Positions 1 through 7,594 of a stretch of DNA of 57,516 nt are shown one piece after another. Source of the stretch: Sphingobacterium sp. CZ-UAM (lineage in GTDB: Bacteria; Bacteroidota; Bacteroidia; Sphingobacteriales; Sphingobacteriaceae); the NCBI RefSeq assembly GCF_002000245.1, contig NZ_MTCM01000012.1:1-57516 (forward strand). The letters run 5' to 3'. The translations under genes were made by a program, and so were the position numbers. How positions within the stretch are numbered: the stretch's first letter is position 1; each line of letters opens with the position of its first letter. Under the pieces are notes generated by a model. That model saw only the letters and a program-made list of their open reading frames with translations. It was not told where the DNA came from and made no database searches.

Positions 1-83
1 TCGCGCGATATGCGTAATATCGGCTTCCCGTTTTTTACTTGAGAAACTATATCTAGTTTCTCCTCAAATGTGTGTTTTGCCAT
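1..83 (-). CDS. IS3-family transposase OrfA, N-terminal fragment
   Basis: Minus-strand reading from the ATG at 83 gives 27 codons before the window edge. The product begins MAKHTFEEKLDIVSQVKNG and continues into the start of a helix-turn-helix. This is the usual opening of the small DNA-binding OrfA of IS3-type elements, which is normally joined to OrfB by programmed frameshifting. Only the first part of the protein is present, so whether the element is intact cannot be judged here. Translation starts 5 nt inside the hairpin at 88-127, which could fold in a transcript reading in from outside. Confidence 0.75.
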   Translation of the reverse strand, partial: MAKHTFEEKLDIVSQVKNGKPILRISR

Positions 84-125
84 AAATAGTGAACCCCAAA
101 AGTTTTGTCCAACTTTTGGGGTTCA
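1..125 (-). mobile_element. 5' end of an IS3-family insertion sequence
   Basis: The element enters from beyond the left edge. Its outer end is placed at 125, where the minus strand begins TGAACCCCAAAAGTTGGAC (125 down to 107). This matches the terminal repeat at 57409-57427 in 17 of 19 positions. Inside this repeat lies the start of orfA (83 down to 1), as expected for IS3-family organisation with orfA next to the left repeat. The element ends 35 bp after the manC stop codon, so it inserted into the tail of the polysaccharide operon. The far end and any target duplication are outside the window. Family assignment rests on the orfA start, the repeat, and the orfB-like sequence at the other window edge. 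Confidence 0.8.
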
Positions 126-127
126 CT
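88..127. repeat. Perfect 17-bp palindrome covering the IS terminal repeat
   Basis: Positions 88-104 and 111-127 are exact reverse complements (arms AGTGAACCCCAAAAGTT and its complement), separated by a six-base loop at 105-110. The palindrome includes the terminal repeat of the IS and ends next to the orfA start codon. A hairpin here could terminate transcripts of the manC operon or mask the orfA start in read-through transcripts; no T-tract follows it on the minus strand. The pairing is seen directly, and the roles are inferred. Confidence 0.85.
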
Positions 128-159
128 ACATTAATCAGGCTCCATTATCTCTTTAGCAA

Positions 160-1158
160 TTAGTCAATCAGTTTGGACTGATGACGTTCTAAGGTGTTGT
201 ATATTTTTTTGACGTCCTGTGATTTTTCCTTTTGCAAAACAAGAATGGCGTCTTTCGTATGGACGAGTATACTATCTTTTAAACCAACAAAAGCCGTATA
301 CACATCTGTACCGATGACCATATTTCCATTTTCATCGACAGGATGCCCGGTTTGTTTGAGATAGTCGTACATGGATTCAAAAGAGCCCAGATCGGACCAT
401 TGAAAACTCGTCGCAACGACGCGAATTTTCTTCGATCGTTCCATGACAGCATAATCAATGGAAATCGATGGAATCTCTTTGGAAAGCTGTAAATCAAGTT
501 CTCCTTCGTGGCGATGCTGCCAGGCATTAAAAGCAGTCGCATAAACCTTAGGCTCAAAATTCTGCAGTTCGCTCAGGAACGTATCTGCCCGAAAACAGAA
601 CATGCCTGAATTCCATAGAAAATTGCCACGCTCAATAAAATCTTCGGCAGTATCCTGATTCGGCTTCTCGCGAAAAGACAATACCTTATCATCTTTGTAT
701 TCGATATATCCGTAACCGGTCTCGGGTCTCGTAGGCTGTATCCCAAACGTAACGATATAACCTTTATTTGCTTTTTCGATGCCGGATTTAATCGCCTTTG
801 CATAGGCCTCGTCACCCACAATAACATGGTCCGATGGCGTGACGATAAGAATATCATCCGGTTGAGCCGCAAATGCTGCAAAGGCAATGGCCGCTGCAGT
901 ATTGCGTGGTGTGGCTTCCACGATATCGATATAATCTACTTTGTTGTTTTCCATTACTTCCCGGCTCAGCGCATGATTGTCGCAATTGCCAACGACAATA
1001 ACCTGACCGCAGAGCGACTGGTTGCGCTTTATGGTCATCTCGAATAATGAACCGTCTTTAAACAAAGAAAGGTATTGTTTGGGATAGCTTTTACGTGATA
1101 AGGGCCAAAGGCGACTGCCAACTCCGCCTGTCAACACCACATGGATAATATTGCTCAT
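160..1158 (-). CDS. manC: Mannose-1-phosphate guanylyltransferase
   Basis: This enzyme makes GDP-mannose from mannose 1-phosphate and GTP in the cytoplasm, supplying mannose, fucose or related sugars to the polysaccharide made by the upstream genes. The 332-residue protein opens with the nucleotide-binding signature GGVGSRLWPLS (residues 11-21) followed by PKQ at 26-28. It also has TPSDH at 107-111 and the FREKP motif at 162-166 typical of this family. It is the short monofunctional form, lacking the C-terminal cupin-like mannose-6-phosphate isomerase half of longer ManC proteins. It lies 6 bp after the adjacent nucleotidyltransferase gene and is the last gene before the IS. The gene name is given by function; orthology to a named locus was not tested. 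Confidence 0.9.
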   Translation of the reverse strand: MSNIIHVVLTGGVGSRLWPLSRKSYPKQYLSLFKDGSLFEMTIKRNQSLCGQVIVVGNCDNHALSREVMENNKVDYIDIVEATPRNTAAAIAFAAFAAQPDDILIVTPSDHVIVGDEAYAKAIKSGIEKANKGYIVTFGIQPTRPETGYGYIEYKDDKVLSFREKPNQDTAEDFIERGNFLWNSGMFCFRADTFLSELQNFEPKVYATAFNAWQHRHEGELDLQLSKEIPSISIDYAVMERSKKIRVVATSFQWSDLGSFESMYDYLKQTGHPVDENGNMVIGTDVYTAFVGLKDSILVHTKDAILVLQKEKSQDVKKIYNTLERHQSKLID

Positions 1159-1164
1159 TGTTAA

Positions 1165-1587
1165 TTATTTGTTTTCTGATTCTTTATCTGCAACAACCTT
1201 ACGCAAACCCGAACTTGAAAAGCGGTGCGTACGTTTGTTGTAATAAATCTCTATATTTTCTTCAACACAGTATAAACGACCAGAGAAATCGGTATCACGG
1301 TATTCCTCACCTATAATACGAATCTGAATCGGTAATGCTTTGATCATGTCAATCAGATCCTGCTCGGTCTCATAAGGGATTATCTCATCCACATAACGGC
1401 AGCCTTCCAATTGGATATAGCGTTCAACTATCGTCTGCGTGGGTTTGGCTTTCTCCGGAAAGACCTCCGAGGGGTCTGTATTAAGCCCAACAATCAGGTA
1501 ATCACAATGTCTTTTGGCCTCTTCCAGCATCATAATATGACCAGCGTGTAAAAGATCGAACACACCGAAGGTAATTCCTATTTTCAT
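1165..1587 (-). CDS. TagD-like nucleotidyltransferase (second of a tandem pair)
   Basis: This 140-residue protein is of the glycerol-3-phosphate cytidylyltransferase type, transferring a nucleotide from CTP or ATP to a small phosphorylated substrate. The catalytic motif GVFDLLHAGH is at residues 8-17, and the C-terminal ISSTxxR-like motif appears as SSSGLRK at 124-130. Length and both motifs fit the family; the substrate cannot be read from the sequence. It is a close paralogue of the gene at 1641-2081 and shares with it the pattern of a central GEEYR or GDEYR motif and an HRFSSSGLRK tail. Its place between a sugar-phosphate transferase and manC suggests a CDP-activated building block for the cell-surface polymer, which is inference. 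Confidence 0.8.
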   Translation of the reverse strand: MKIGITFGVFDLLHAGHIMMLEEAKRHCDYLIVGLNTDPSEVFPEKAKPTQTIVERYIQLEGCRYVDEIIPYETEQDLIDMIKALPIQIRIIGEEYRDTDFSGRLYCVEENIEIYYNKRTHRFSSSGLRKVVADKESENK

Positions 1588-1613
1588 CTAATTATTTTTT
1601 TAATGGTTGATGA

Positions 1614-1627
1614 GAGCTTGCAAGCTC
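1614..1627. repeat. 14-bp perfect palindrome between paralogous nucleotidyltransferases
   Basis: GAGCTTGCAAGCTC is self-complementary and lies in the 59-bp gap between the two TagD-like genes. It could form a small hairpin in the operon transcript or be a protein-binding site. No T-tract follows on the minus strand. It is recorded as a visible structure without an assigned role. Confidence 0.5.
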
Positions 1628-1640
1628 GGTTTCATCTTAC

Positions 1641-2081
1641 CTAAAAAGATTTTAAAACTGTTTCTTCACTTGAGTTGGCATCCGCGACAATCTTTCGTAA
1701 GCCAGAACTGGAAAAACGATGGTCTCTGCTATTGAAATACAATTCAATGCCTTTCTCCTCACAATAAGACCGCCCAGTAAAATTCTTCTCCCGATATTCG
1801 TCACCAACGATACGTACATCGACTTTGAAAGAGCGAAGAATATCTTCGAGATCCTGTTCGGTTGCGTAGGGCACAATCTGGTCTACATATTTACAGCCCT
1901 TGAGCTGGATATAACGCTCCACAACAGTCTGCGCAGGTTTGTTTTTCTCCGGCCGATCTAAAGTCGGATCCGTCTGCAAACCGCAGATCAGAAAATCACA
2001 TTGGCGCTTGGCATCTTCAAGCATCTTGATATGTCCGGCGTGCAATAGATCAAATGCACTAAAGGTAATACCAATACGCAT
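1641..2081 (-). CDS. TagD-like nucleotidyltransferase (first of a tandem pair)
   Basis: This cytidylyltransferase-like protein has 146 residues from the preferred start at 2081. An upstream in-frame ATG at 2105 would add eight residues. I prefer 2081 because the product then starts MRIGITF, aligned with the MKIGITF start of its paralogue. The catalytic motif reads SAFDLLHAGH (8-17), with Ser in place of the usual Gly at the first position, and the tail carries HRFSSSGLRK. Only the opening and the central GDEYR region differ much from the second copy, so this looks like a tandem duplication with possible divergence in substrate. The role in polysaccharide precursor supply is inferred from position. 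Confidence 0.8.
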   Translation of the reverse strand: MRIGITFSAFDLLHAGHIKMLEDAKRQCDFLICGLQTDPTLDRPEKNKPAQTVVERYIQLKGCKYVDQIVPYATEQDLEDILRSFKVDVRIVGDEYREKNFTGRSYCEEKGIELYFNSRDHRFSSSGLRKIVADANSSEETVLKSF

Positions 2082-2219
2082 GTTCTTGGCAGGTATATTT
2101 ATCATTTTGCAATATGTATAAACTAATATAAAGAAATCATTATTTCTTTTATCAAAAATAAAATTTATAATGATAACAACAGAAAACTACTTTTGGTTCT
2201 GGAATAATTTAGTGTATAA

Positions 2220-2747
2220 TCACACGAAAGAAGGGACATCGGCATGTCTCAGGTACAGATTAGCGCAAGCCCGTGCATCAGAAAGCGCCTCATGGTGATT
2301 CAGTTCAATCCCTAAGACTTCACAACAAGCATTCAATCGGGCTGGCTTAAAACCTTTTTCCTGGTAAATTTTGAAGGTGCATTCCCATTTATCCATTAAT
2401 CCCAAACTATCATAAGGCAGGTTATAATAATTCATGGTCTTACGCAAAACACCGCGGTCAAATAATTCATTATGGGCAACCATAATCCGGTTATTGATCA
2501 GTGGAAAAATACGGGGGAATAATTCTTTAAACGTGGGGGCCTCTGCTGTATCCCTTGGCTTAATACCATGAACACGTGTTGTCTGCCACATATATTGGTT
2601 TTGAGGAGGCTGGATCAGCGAATAAAATTCTTCGACGATAACACCCTGATCAACCACCACAAGGCCAATGGCACAGGCGGAATTTTGGTTAGCTGTGGCT
2701 GTCTCGAAATCTATTGCGGTAAAACTTAATCCTGATTGCATATTCAC
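2220..2747 (-). CDS. DEDDh 3'-5' exonuclease, DnaQ/epsilon-like
   Basis: The 175-residue protein has the three exonuclease motifs of the DnaQ superfamily. These are DFE with D13 and E15, AHNELFD with D97, and HHEALSD with H152 and D157, so all metal-binding and catalytic residues are present. It should remove nucleotides from 3' ends of DNA or small RNAs in the cytoplasm. No BRCT, GIY-YIG or polymerase-binding extension is present. It stands between the polyprenyl-phosphate sugar transferase and the nucleotidyltransferases and has no obvious part in polysaccharide synthesis. Its presence is probably an accident of gene order. The start gives a product beginning MNMQSGLSFTAIDFE. Confidence 0.85.
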   Translation of the reverse strand: MNMQSGLSFTAIDFETATANQNSACAIGLVVVDQGVIVEEFYSLIQPPQNQYMWQTTRVHGIKPRDTAEAPTFKELFPRIFPLINNRIMVAHNELFDRGVLRKTMNYYNLPYDSLGLMDKWECTFKIYQEKGFKPARLNACCEVLGIELNHHEALSDARACANLYLRHADVPSFV

Positions 2748-2812
2748 TCCTTCTGAAAATCCAGGTAAAATTACTAAATTTTTATTTTACCTAAAGCTGC
2801 AAGGAGACACTA

Positions 2813-3934
2813 TCAAACTCCCGTGTGCAATAATTCTTCCCGTTTCTCTTTTCGGGGCATCTCAATAATTTTTACTTCCTCAACTAATCTTGCCTCTGGG
2901 GCTAATTGTACCCGTTTGTTTTTCCATGCTTTGACCATACGGATCCGTTGGCGGCGGATAGCGTGCTCTACCTCCCCTTTGATATGATAATTATGAAAGA
3001 CATACTGTTTTAGAACAAGATAAAATGCACTTAACACAGACAATACGGCAACCGCAAATGACCATTGCACTGAGGCATCAAATTGAACGATATATATTAC
3101 TGATACCCCAAGCAGCAATTGAACAAGGCCGTAAGCTGTGGATACTAACAAACTGCTATGGCCAACTTCATTGCTTAACATGTGCAGCAAGAATGTACGG
3201 TGTGGCTGAAAAATATGATACCCTTGATAAACACGACGCGCAACAGACCAGCCGATTTCAATCCCGTATACGCCTAAGAAAAGAATATAAGTGAAATCTC
3301 CAGTTTTTAGAATCAGCTTGCCCAACGCAAACAACAGCATGAAGGAGAGTACTGCAGGCCCTACATCCCCCGCAAAACAAGCCGCTTTTTTACGGAAATT
3401 GAAGAATCCAAAAACTACAACACCCAATAACGTATAAATTAGAAAATCTTGTTCGATATAATTTATTTTGGTGTTAACGTAAAGTAAAAGACCGCCCATC
3501 ACCAATGTACAAAAAGCTGTCATTCCGTTGATACCGTCCATAAAATTATAGGCGTTGATGACACCAATGCTGAACACAAAAGCCAGAGCAAGGTAATACC
3601 AAGGATAATCGACTACCCCAAATTCATAAACCATCAATAAAACCGAGGCGAAATGGACAGTTAATCTTGCTGTAGGATGTACTCCCCGAATATCATCCAA
3701 GAATGAAATATAGGTCAAAAGCGTAAGACCAAGAAAAAACCAGGGGTATTCAAAATCGTTTTTTACAAAATATATCATCGCAGCGACATAAAAAATTATC
3801 CCTGCGCCACGAATCGTCACTTTAGTATGTGAAGAACGTTCATTGGGTTTATCAATTATATTAAATCGATCCGCAATGTTTAAATAAAGAAACGCTAATG
3901 CGAAAAGAAATATTAGGGTAAAAATATAGATCAT
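2813..3934 (-). CDS. Polyprenyl-phosphate GlcNAc-1-phosphate transferase-like (WecA/TagO/MraY family)
   Basis: This multi-pass inner-membrane enzyme of 373 residues would load the first sugar phosphate onto undecaprenyl phosphate to start the polysaccharide repeat unit. Family landmarks are all visible: LDDIRG with the Asp pair at 80-81, NAYNFMDGING around 127-137, FAGDVGP at 187-193, and PHRTFLLH around 244-251. About ten hydrophobic segments fill the rest. The cytoplasmic tail after residue 330 is basic, then acidic. A well-formed promoter lies just upstream at 3967-3999, so this gene and those after it can be expressed apart from the glycosyltransferase block. WecA versus another sugar-1-phosphate specificity cannot be decided from the sequence. 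Confidence 0.88.
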   Translation of the reverse strand: MIYIFTLIFLFALAFLYLNIADRFNIIDKPNERSSHTKVTIRGAGIIFYVAAMIYFVKNDFEYPWFFLGLTLLTYISFLDDIRGVHPTARLTVHFASVLLMVYEFGVVDYPWYYLALAFVFSIGVINAYNFMDGINGMTAFCTLVMGGLLLYVNTKINYIEQDFLIYTLLGVVVFGFFNFRKKAACFAGDVGPAVLSFMLLFALGKLILKTGDFTYILFLGVYGIEIGWSVARRVYQGYHIFQPHRTFLLHMLSNEVGHSSLLVSTAYGLVQLLLGVSVIYIVQFDASVQWSFAVAVLSVLSAFYLVLKQYVFHNYHIKGEVEHAIRRQRIRMVKAWKNKRVQLAPEARLVEEVKIIEMPRKEKREELLHTGV

Positions 3935-3966
3935 AAAATGTATTTAGTCAGTCAAATAAAGCTGTG

Positions 3967-3999
3967 CAAATATAATAATATTAAGTTTTATTTAACAAA
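3967..3999 (-). promoter_or_regulatory. Bacteroidota-type promoter for the sugar-1-phosphate transferase
   Basis: On the minus strand a TTTG box (3999-3996) is followed after 21 bp by TATATTTG (3974-3967). These match the Bacteroidota -33 and TAnnTTTG -7 elements. Transcription would start near 3960, leaving a leader of about 25 nt before the ATG at 3934. It lies in a 230-bp AT-rich gap (3935-4164) that holds no other convincing feature. Confidence 0.6.
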
Positions 4000-4164
4000 C
4001 GTTATATCAAACATTTTCGCTACATTAAGAAAATATATTTTTTCTTTCAATTTTTACAGCTCCTACTCGTTTAAACACAGTCCTATATCAGTCAAATTTA
4101 TTACATCTAAATTTCAATGCAGATTTAGCTGTTCAATTTCTTACGATTTCAAAGCATTTTATGT

Positions 4165-5352
4165 TTAAGCCAAATTTTCTAAGATATAATTCAATTGATT
4201 ACTTACAAAATTTTCTCTTGCTAATACTAGTCTATTTTGCAAAATGTTAGTCTTGATGGCGTCATACAATGCCGAATCATTTATCAATTTTTGTATCGCT
4301 GCGGAAATATCTTCTGGAGTATTTTTTTCAAGAACGATTCCATTAACAAGATTTTCCACAAGATCATTACATCCTCTAGAATTGTTGGTTATGACTGGAA
4401 CTCCCATTGCTAAAGCTTCAATAATACAGACAGGCATACCTTCTTTTTCACTAGGAAAAACAAATAGATCCGATATGCTTAAAAAATTCTCCACATCGCT
4501 TCTGAAGCCCAACGTCTTTATATTTTTACAAGCCTTCATCCTTGCGACCTCGTCAGGATGTAGACCCGTCCTATGGGCGCTATCCTCGTCTCCAATTAAA
4601 AGTAGCTTGATATTATCAATGTGATTTTTTTCAATCAATTGCAAAAACGCTCTAACGAGTTTACCAAAGCCCTTAAAAAAGACAAATCGCCCAGTAAATG
4701 CAATTACAATGTCTTTTTCATTAATATCTAGTTCAGACCGGAGCTGATTCTTAAATTCAGAAGAGAATTTGGATGGATCAAATCTGTTGAGATCACATCC
4801 CAGACCGGCAGTACGAAGTAAATTAATGTTCTTCTTTGGAAATTCAATATTGAGCAAGTCTTTATCCGACTTATTTAGCACCCAAACGTCATCTATACGC
4901 CTAATGCATCGCTTCTCAATGAATTTATACATCCATCGTTTAAACACTCCATCCACAGCAGAATAGCCTACTCCATGGAACATTCCGGCAGTCTTATATC
5001 TAAGTCTCCCAGTGAATGTCGTCGTAAACATACCTGTAGTGAAATGGATAAATACGAATGACGGCGATATGTTATGAAGAATCCGTTTTATTTGATTGGA
5101 GATGAAAATATGTTTGACGATATTAAAACCTCTCGGAAAATCTACATAAAAAAATTCTATTCCTTCCTTCTCATAATCATATTTATCTTCTATTTTAATT
5201 ACCTTTTCGGGCGAGCAAATTATACTCACAGTAATTGATCTTCTGGCCATTTCAACAGCTAATTCGCCTAAAAAATTGTTAAAACTTCCATAATCCGTGA
5301 TTATAAATACAATCCTCTCCCGATACTGTTCGGGACTAAATTTATTCTCCAT
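4165..5352 (-). CDS. Glycosyltransferase family 4 protein
   Basis: This 395-residue GT-B fold retaining glycosyltransferase adds one sugar to the lipid-linked repeat unit on the cytoplasmic side of the membrane. The C-terminal nucleotide-sugar domain shows the strand motif GRFVFFKGFGKLVRAF near residue 221 and the EX7E motif EGMPVCIIE (304-312) followed by the ALAMGVPVI segment. The N-terminal acceptor domain is divergent. It is the last gene of the block before the 230-bp gap, 8 bp after the preceding glycosyltransferase. Donor and linkage cannot be predicted. Base composition is AT-rich like its neighbours. Confidence 0.85.
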   Translation of the reverse strand: MENKFSPEQYRERIVFIITDYGSFNNFLGELAVEMARRSITVSIICSPEKVIKIEDKYDYEKEGIEFFYVDFPRGFNIVKHIFISNQIKRILHNISPSFVFIHFTTGMFTTTFTGRLRYKTAGMFHGVGYSAVDGVFKRWMYKFIEKRCIRRIDDVWVLNKSDKDLLNIEFPKKNINLLRTAGLGCDLNRFDPSKFSSEFKNQLRSELDINEKDIVIAFTGRFVFFKGFGKLVRAFLQLIEKNHIDNIKLLLIGDEDSAHRTGLHPDEVARMKACKNIKTLGFRSDVENFLSISDLFVFPSEKEGMPVCIIEALAMGVPVITNNSRGCNDLVENLVNGIVLEKNTPEDISAAIQKLINDSALYDAIKTNILQNRLVLARENFVSNQLNYILENLA

Positions 5353-5360
5353 TCACTTTT

Positions 5361-6434
5361 TTATCTATCCAATCTGTTATACATCAAGATTAACTCCTGT
5401 ACAGTCCTTTTTAAATCATACTTGCCTGCTTTCTCAAGACATTTCTTTTTGATATCTTGATAATACCTCTTTTCTTCCAATGAGATTACTTTCGCTAAAA
5501 AATCGTTCATTTGCTCGGGTTTAAACAACAATCCTCCGCCCATTACAACTTCGGCGAGTCCTGGCACATCAGAGGCGACAACAGGTAGACCTGAGGCCAT
5601 TGCTTCCACGGCTGCAAGCCCAAATCCCTCCCAATGAGAGCTCAAAATGCCAATATCGCAAGTTTTTAGTAAACGATTAACATCATCCCGAACACCAAGA
5701 AATTTAACCCTGTCGTTCAAATCAAGCTCATTTACTTCCGATTCGACCTCACCTTTTAGATAACCATCGCCGATAAGCAAGAGTTTATATTTTCGATCTA
5801 GTTCCTTCAGGCCCTTTATTACCAGGCTATGGTTTTTTTCCCTCCGAAAAGCAGCTACCATTACGAGTATAATGTCATGTTCGCTATATCCAAATTCGGA
5901 CCTGTTATAAGGCACCGCCTCAAGAAACTTCTCTAACTGAATACCATTATAAATAACAGACAATTTCTTCTCGGAAACTCCCAGTTTAGACAATACATTT
6001 TTAACTTCGGGTGTTATACATACTATTTTCGAGTAATTTAAGTAAACCAACCGATCCGTTAACCTAAAAAACCAAGACTTTAGCCTTCTATTATTAGTAC
6101 TATGTTCTGTAAAGACTAATTTAACAGTAGACCAACTTAACAATTTAGCAAAAGCAACATAGTACATAGCTGGAAATAGATGTACGTGGACAACTGAATA
6201 ACTCTTTATTATCGGAATGATTTTAAAAATAATTGCCGGATTATATAAGTGGCTATTCGGCCAACTAATTATATTGATATTATATGCGTTAAGTTTATCT
6301 AGCAACGGGCTTTCTTTATCATCCAATAATAATAAATCAACTTCAATTTCCTCTCTCATTAAAGGTAACATAGAGACAAGCAAACTTTCTGCTCCTCCCA
6401 TTGTTAAATTATTTATTATATGCAAAACTTTCAT
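5361..6434 (-). CDS. Glycosyltransferase family 4 protein
   Basis: This 357-residue GT4 enzyme has a well-conserved N-terminal glycine-rich motif, NNLTMGGAESLLVSMLP (residues 8-24), typical of WsaF/PimB-like transferases. It also has the C-terminal EX7E motif in SSHWEGFGLAAVEAMASG. It should act on the lipid-linked repeat unit in the cytoplasm. Its ATG overlaps the stop codon of the upstream beta-helix gene by four bases (ATGA), indicating translational coupling within one operon. Donor sugar is unknown. Confidence 0.87.
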   Translation of the reverse strand: MKVLHIINNLTMGGAESLLVSMLPLMREEIEVDLLLLDDKESPLLDKLNAYNINIISWPNSHLYNPAIIFKIIPIIKSYSVVHVHLFPAMYYVAFAKLLSWSTVKLVFTEHSTNNRRLKSWFFRLTDRLVYLNYSKIVCITPEVKNVLSKLGVSEKKLSVIYNGIQLEKFLEAVPYNRSEFGYSEHDIILVMVAAFRREKNHSLVIKGLKELDRKYKLLLIGDGYLKGEVESEVNELDLNDRVKFLGVRDDVNRLLKTCDIGILSSHWEGFGLAAVEAMASGLPVVASDVPGLAEVVMGGGLLFKPEQMNDFLAKVISLEEKRYYQDIKKKCLEKAGKYDLKRTVQELILMYNRLDR

Positions 6435-7594
6435 TGCGTACGAAATCTATTTTTTTGTATGCTTAAGAACTTCCCCGCATTTACAGCAGTCCTACCATTT
6501 TTTATTCTACTGTTTAATGAAAAATCATTATCAAATAGTTTATCTCTTTCTCGAAGTTCTTTTTGTCGTAATAGGGCTATATACATGAAATTATTCTCGC
6601 TAAACTGCAACTTCGAATTATTAAGAATAGTTTTTAGGCTAAACTCATTAGATAGTATCGATATTGGTCTTTCGTTATCGCCTCCCTGCGACCATAGATA
6701 AACTCCTATTCGATTATCTATAAATGAGTTATGATGTATTTCAATATTTCCTAAGGAATTTTCTATATGAATACCTCTATCATATCCAACAATAACATTT
6801 TCCTTAATAATCCCATTTCTGGTAAAATCTTCTATAACAATGCCCCCCCTACCTGGTGAACAATTATCTTCCAAGCAATTTTTAATGATATTTTTATAAA
6901 TCTGGAATGTATTACAATCCGCTAAATAAATCCCATCGCCATAACTATCTGTTGGCGATTTACCCCATGTATCCAATACTTTGCAATTATTAATATTAAC
7001 ATTTTGAAACCTATACAAAGACGAATCTACTCGCGACAATTTGTTTGATACATCGATCCCATTACCGTAAAATCGAATTACATCTATACCGCTAATAGCT
7101 ACATTTTTAATATTGCTAATTCCTATTCCATAAAGATGTCTCACGGTATTATAGAATCTATTATGTATCCCTTTTCCTAATTGCGGGCCTACAATTTTAA
7201 AATTTTCCAATCGAATTGAGCCAATGGTTCGATGATTCTTCACACCTGAAATGAGAAATCCCCTATCCAAATCCACATTATTGAATTCAATAACTGTTTC
7301 GGAATTCCCTTGAACAATTATATTATGGTCATTCTTAAAATTTATATCTACACGACCTTGACAAAGGTACTTTCCTTTACCAAACACAACTTTAGAATTT
7401 TTAACTCGCAAAGCAGCAACAATACATTTATTTATTGATTCGGTATTGTCAAACTTTCCATCAGCTATTGCACCATAATCATCCACTTTAAAGATGTCCT
7501 GAGCGCTACACCTTTTTAATGTAAATATCAAACCAACTAAAAAAAAAATCAATGCTGTCGATAGTACTGCTGTGCCTTTATTATATAAAACCAT
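6431..7594 (-). CDS. Secreted right-handed beta-helix protein, pectate-lyase superfamily
   Basis: The predicted protein has 387 residues when started at the ATG at 7594. A longer reading from a TTG at 7675 is possible but would deepen the overlap with the polymerase gene. The product has a hydrophobic N-terminal segment ending near CSAQ (a signal peptide or anchor). Next comes VDDYGAIADGKFDNTESINK, the classic opening of the pectate-lyase/GH28 beta-helix superfamily, and then many Asn- and Ile-rich rungs. A protein of this kind in a polysaccharide locus may cleave, epimerise or bind the newly made polymer in the periplasm. Catalytic residues were not identified. It overlaps the stop of the Wzy-like gene by 46 bp. 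Confidence 0.75.
   Translation of the reverse strand: MVLYNKGTAVLSTALIFFLVGLIFTLKRCSAQDIFKVDDYGAIADGKFDNTESINKCIVAALRVKNSKVVFGKGKYLCQGRVDINFKNDHNIIVQGNSETVIEFNNVDLDRGFLISGVKNHRTIGSIRLENFKIVGPQLGKGIHNRFYNTVRHLYGIGISNIKNVAISGIDVIRFYGNGIDVSNKLSRVDSSLYRFQNVNINNCKVLDTWGKSPTDSYGDGIYLADCNTFQIYKNIIKNCLEDNCSPGRGGIVIEDFTRNGIIKENVIVGYDRGIHIENSLGNIEIHHNSFIDNRIGVYLWSQGGDNERPISILSNEFSLKTILNNSKLQFSENNFMYIALLRQKELRERDKLFDNDFSLNSRIKNGRTAVNAGKFLSIQKNRFRTQ

Noticed and set aside
3938..4168. Plus-strand reading frame in the gap upstream of the sugar-1-phosphate transferase
   Set aside because: AT-rich, no start context, unlike any family, and it covers the minus-strand promoter; judged a chance frame.
4244..4624. 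Plus-strand frame of 126 codons opposite a glycosyltransferase
   Set aside because: Antisense shadow of a gene with clear GT4 motifs.
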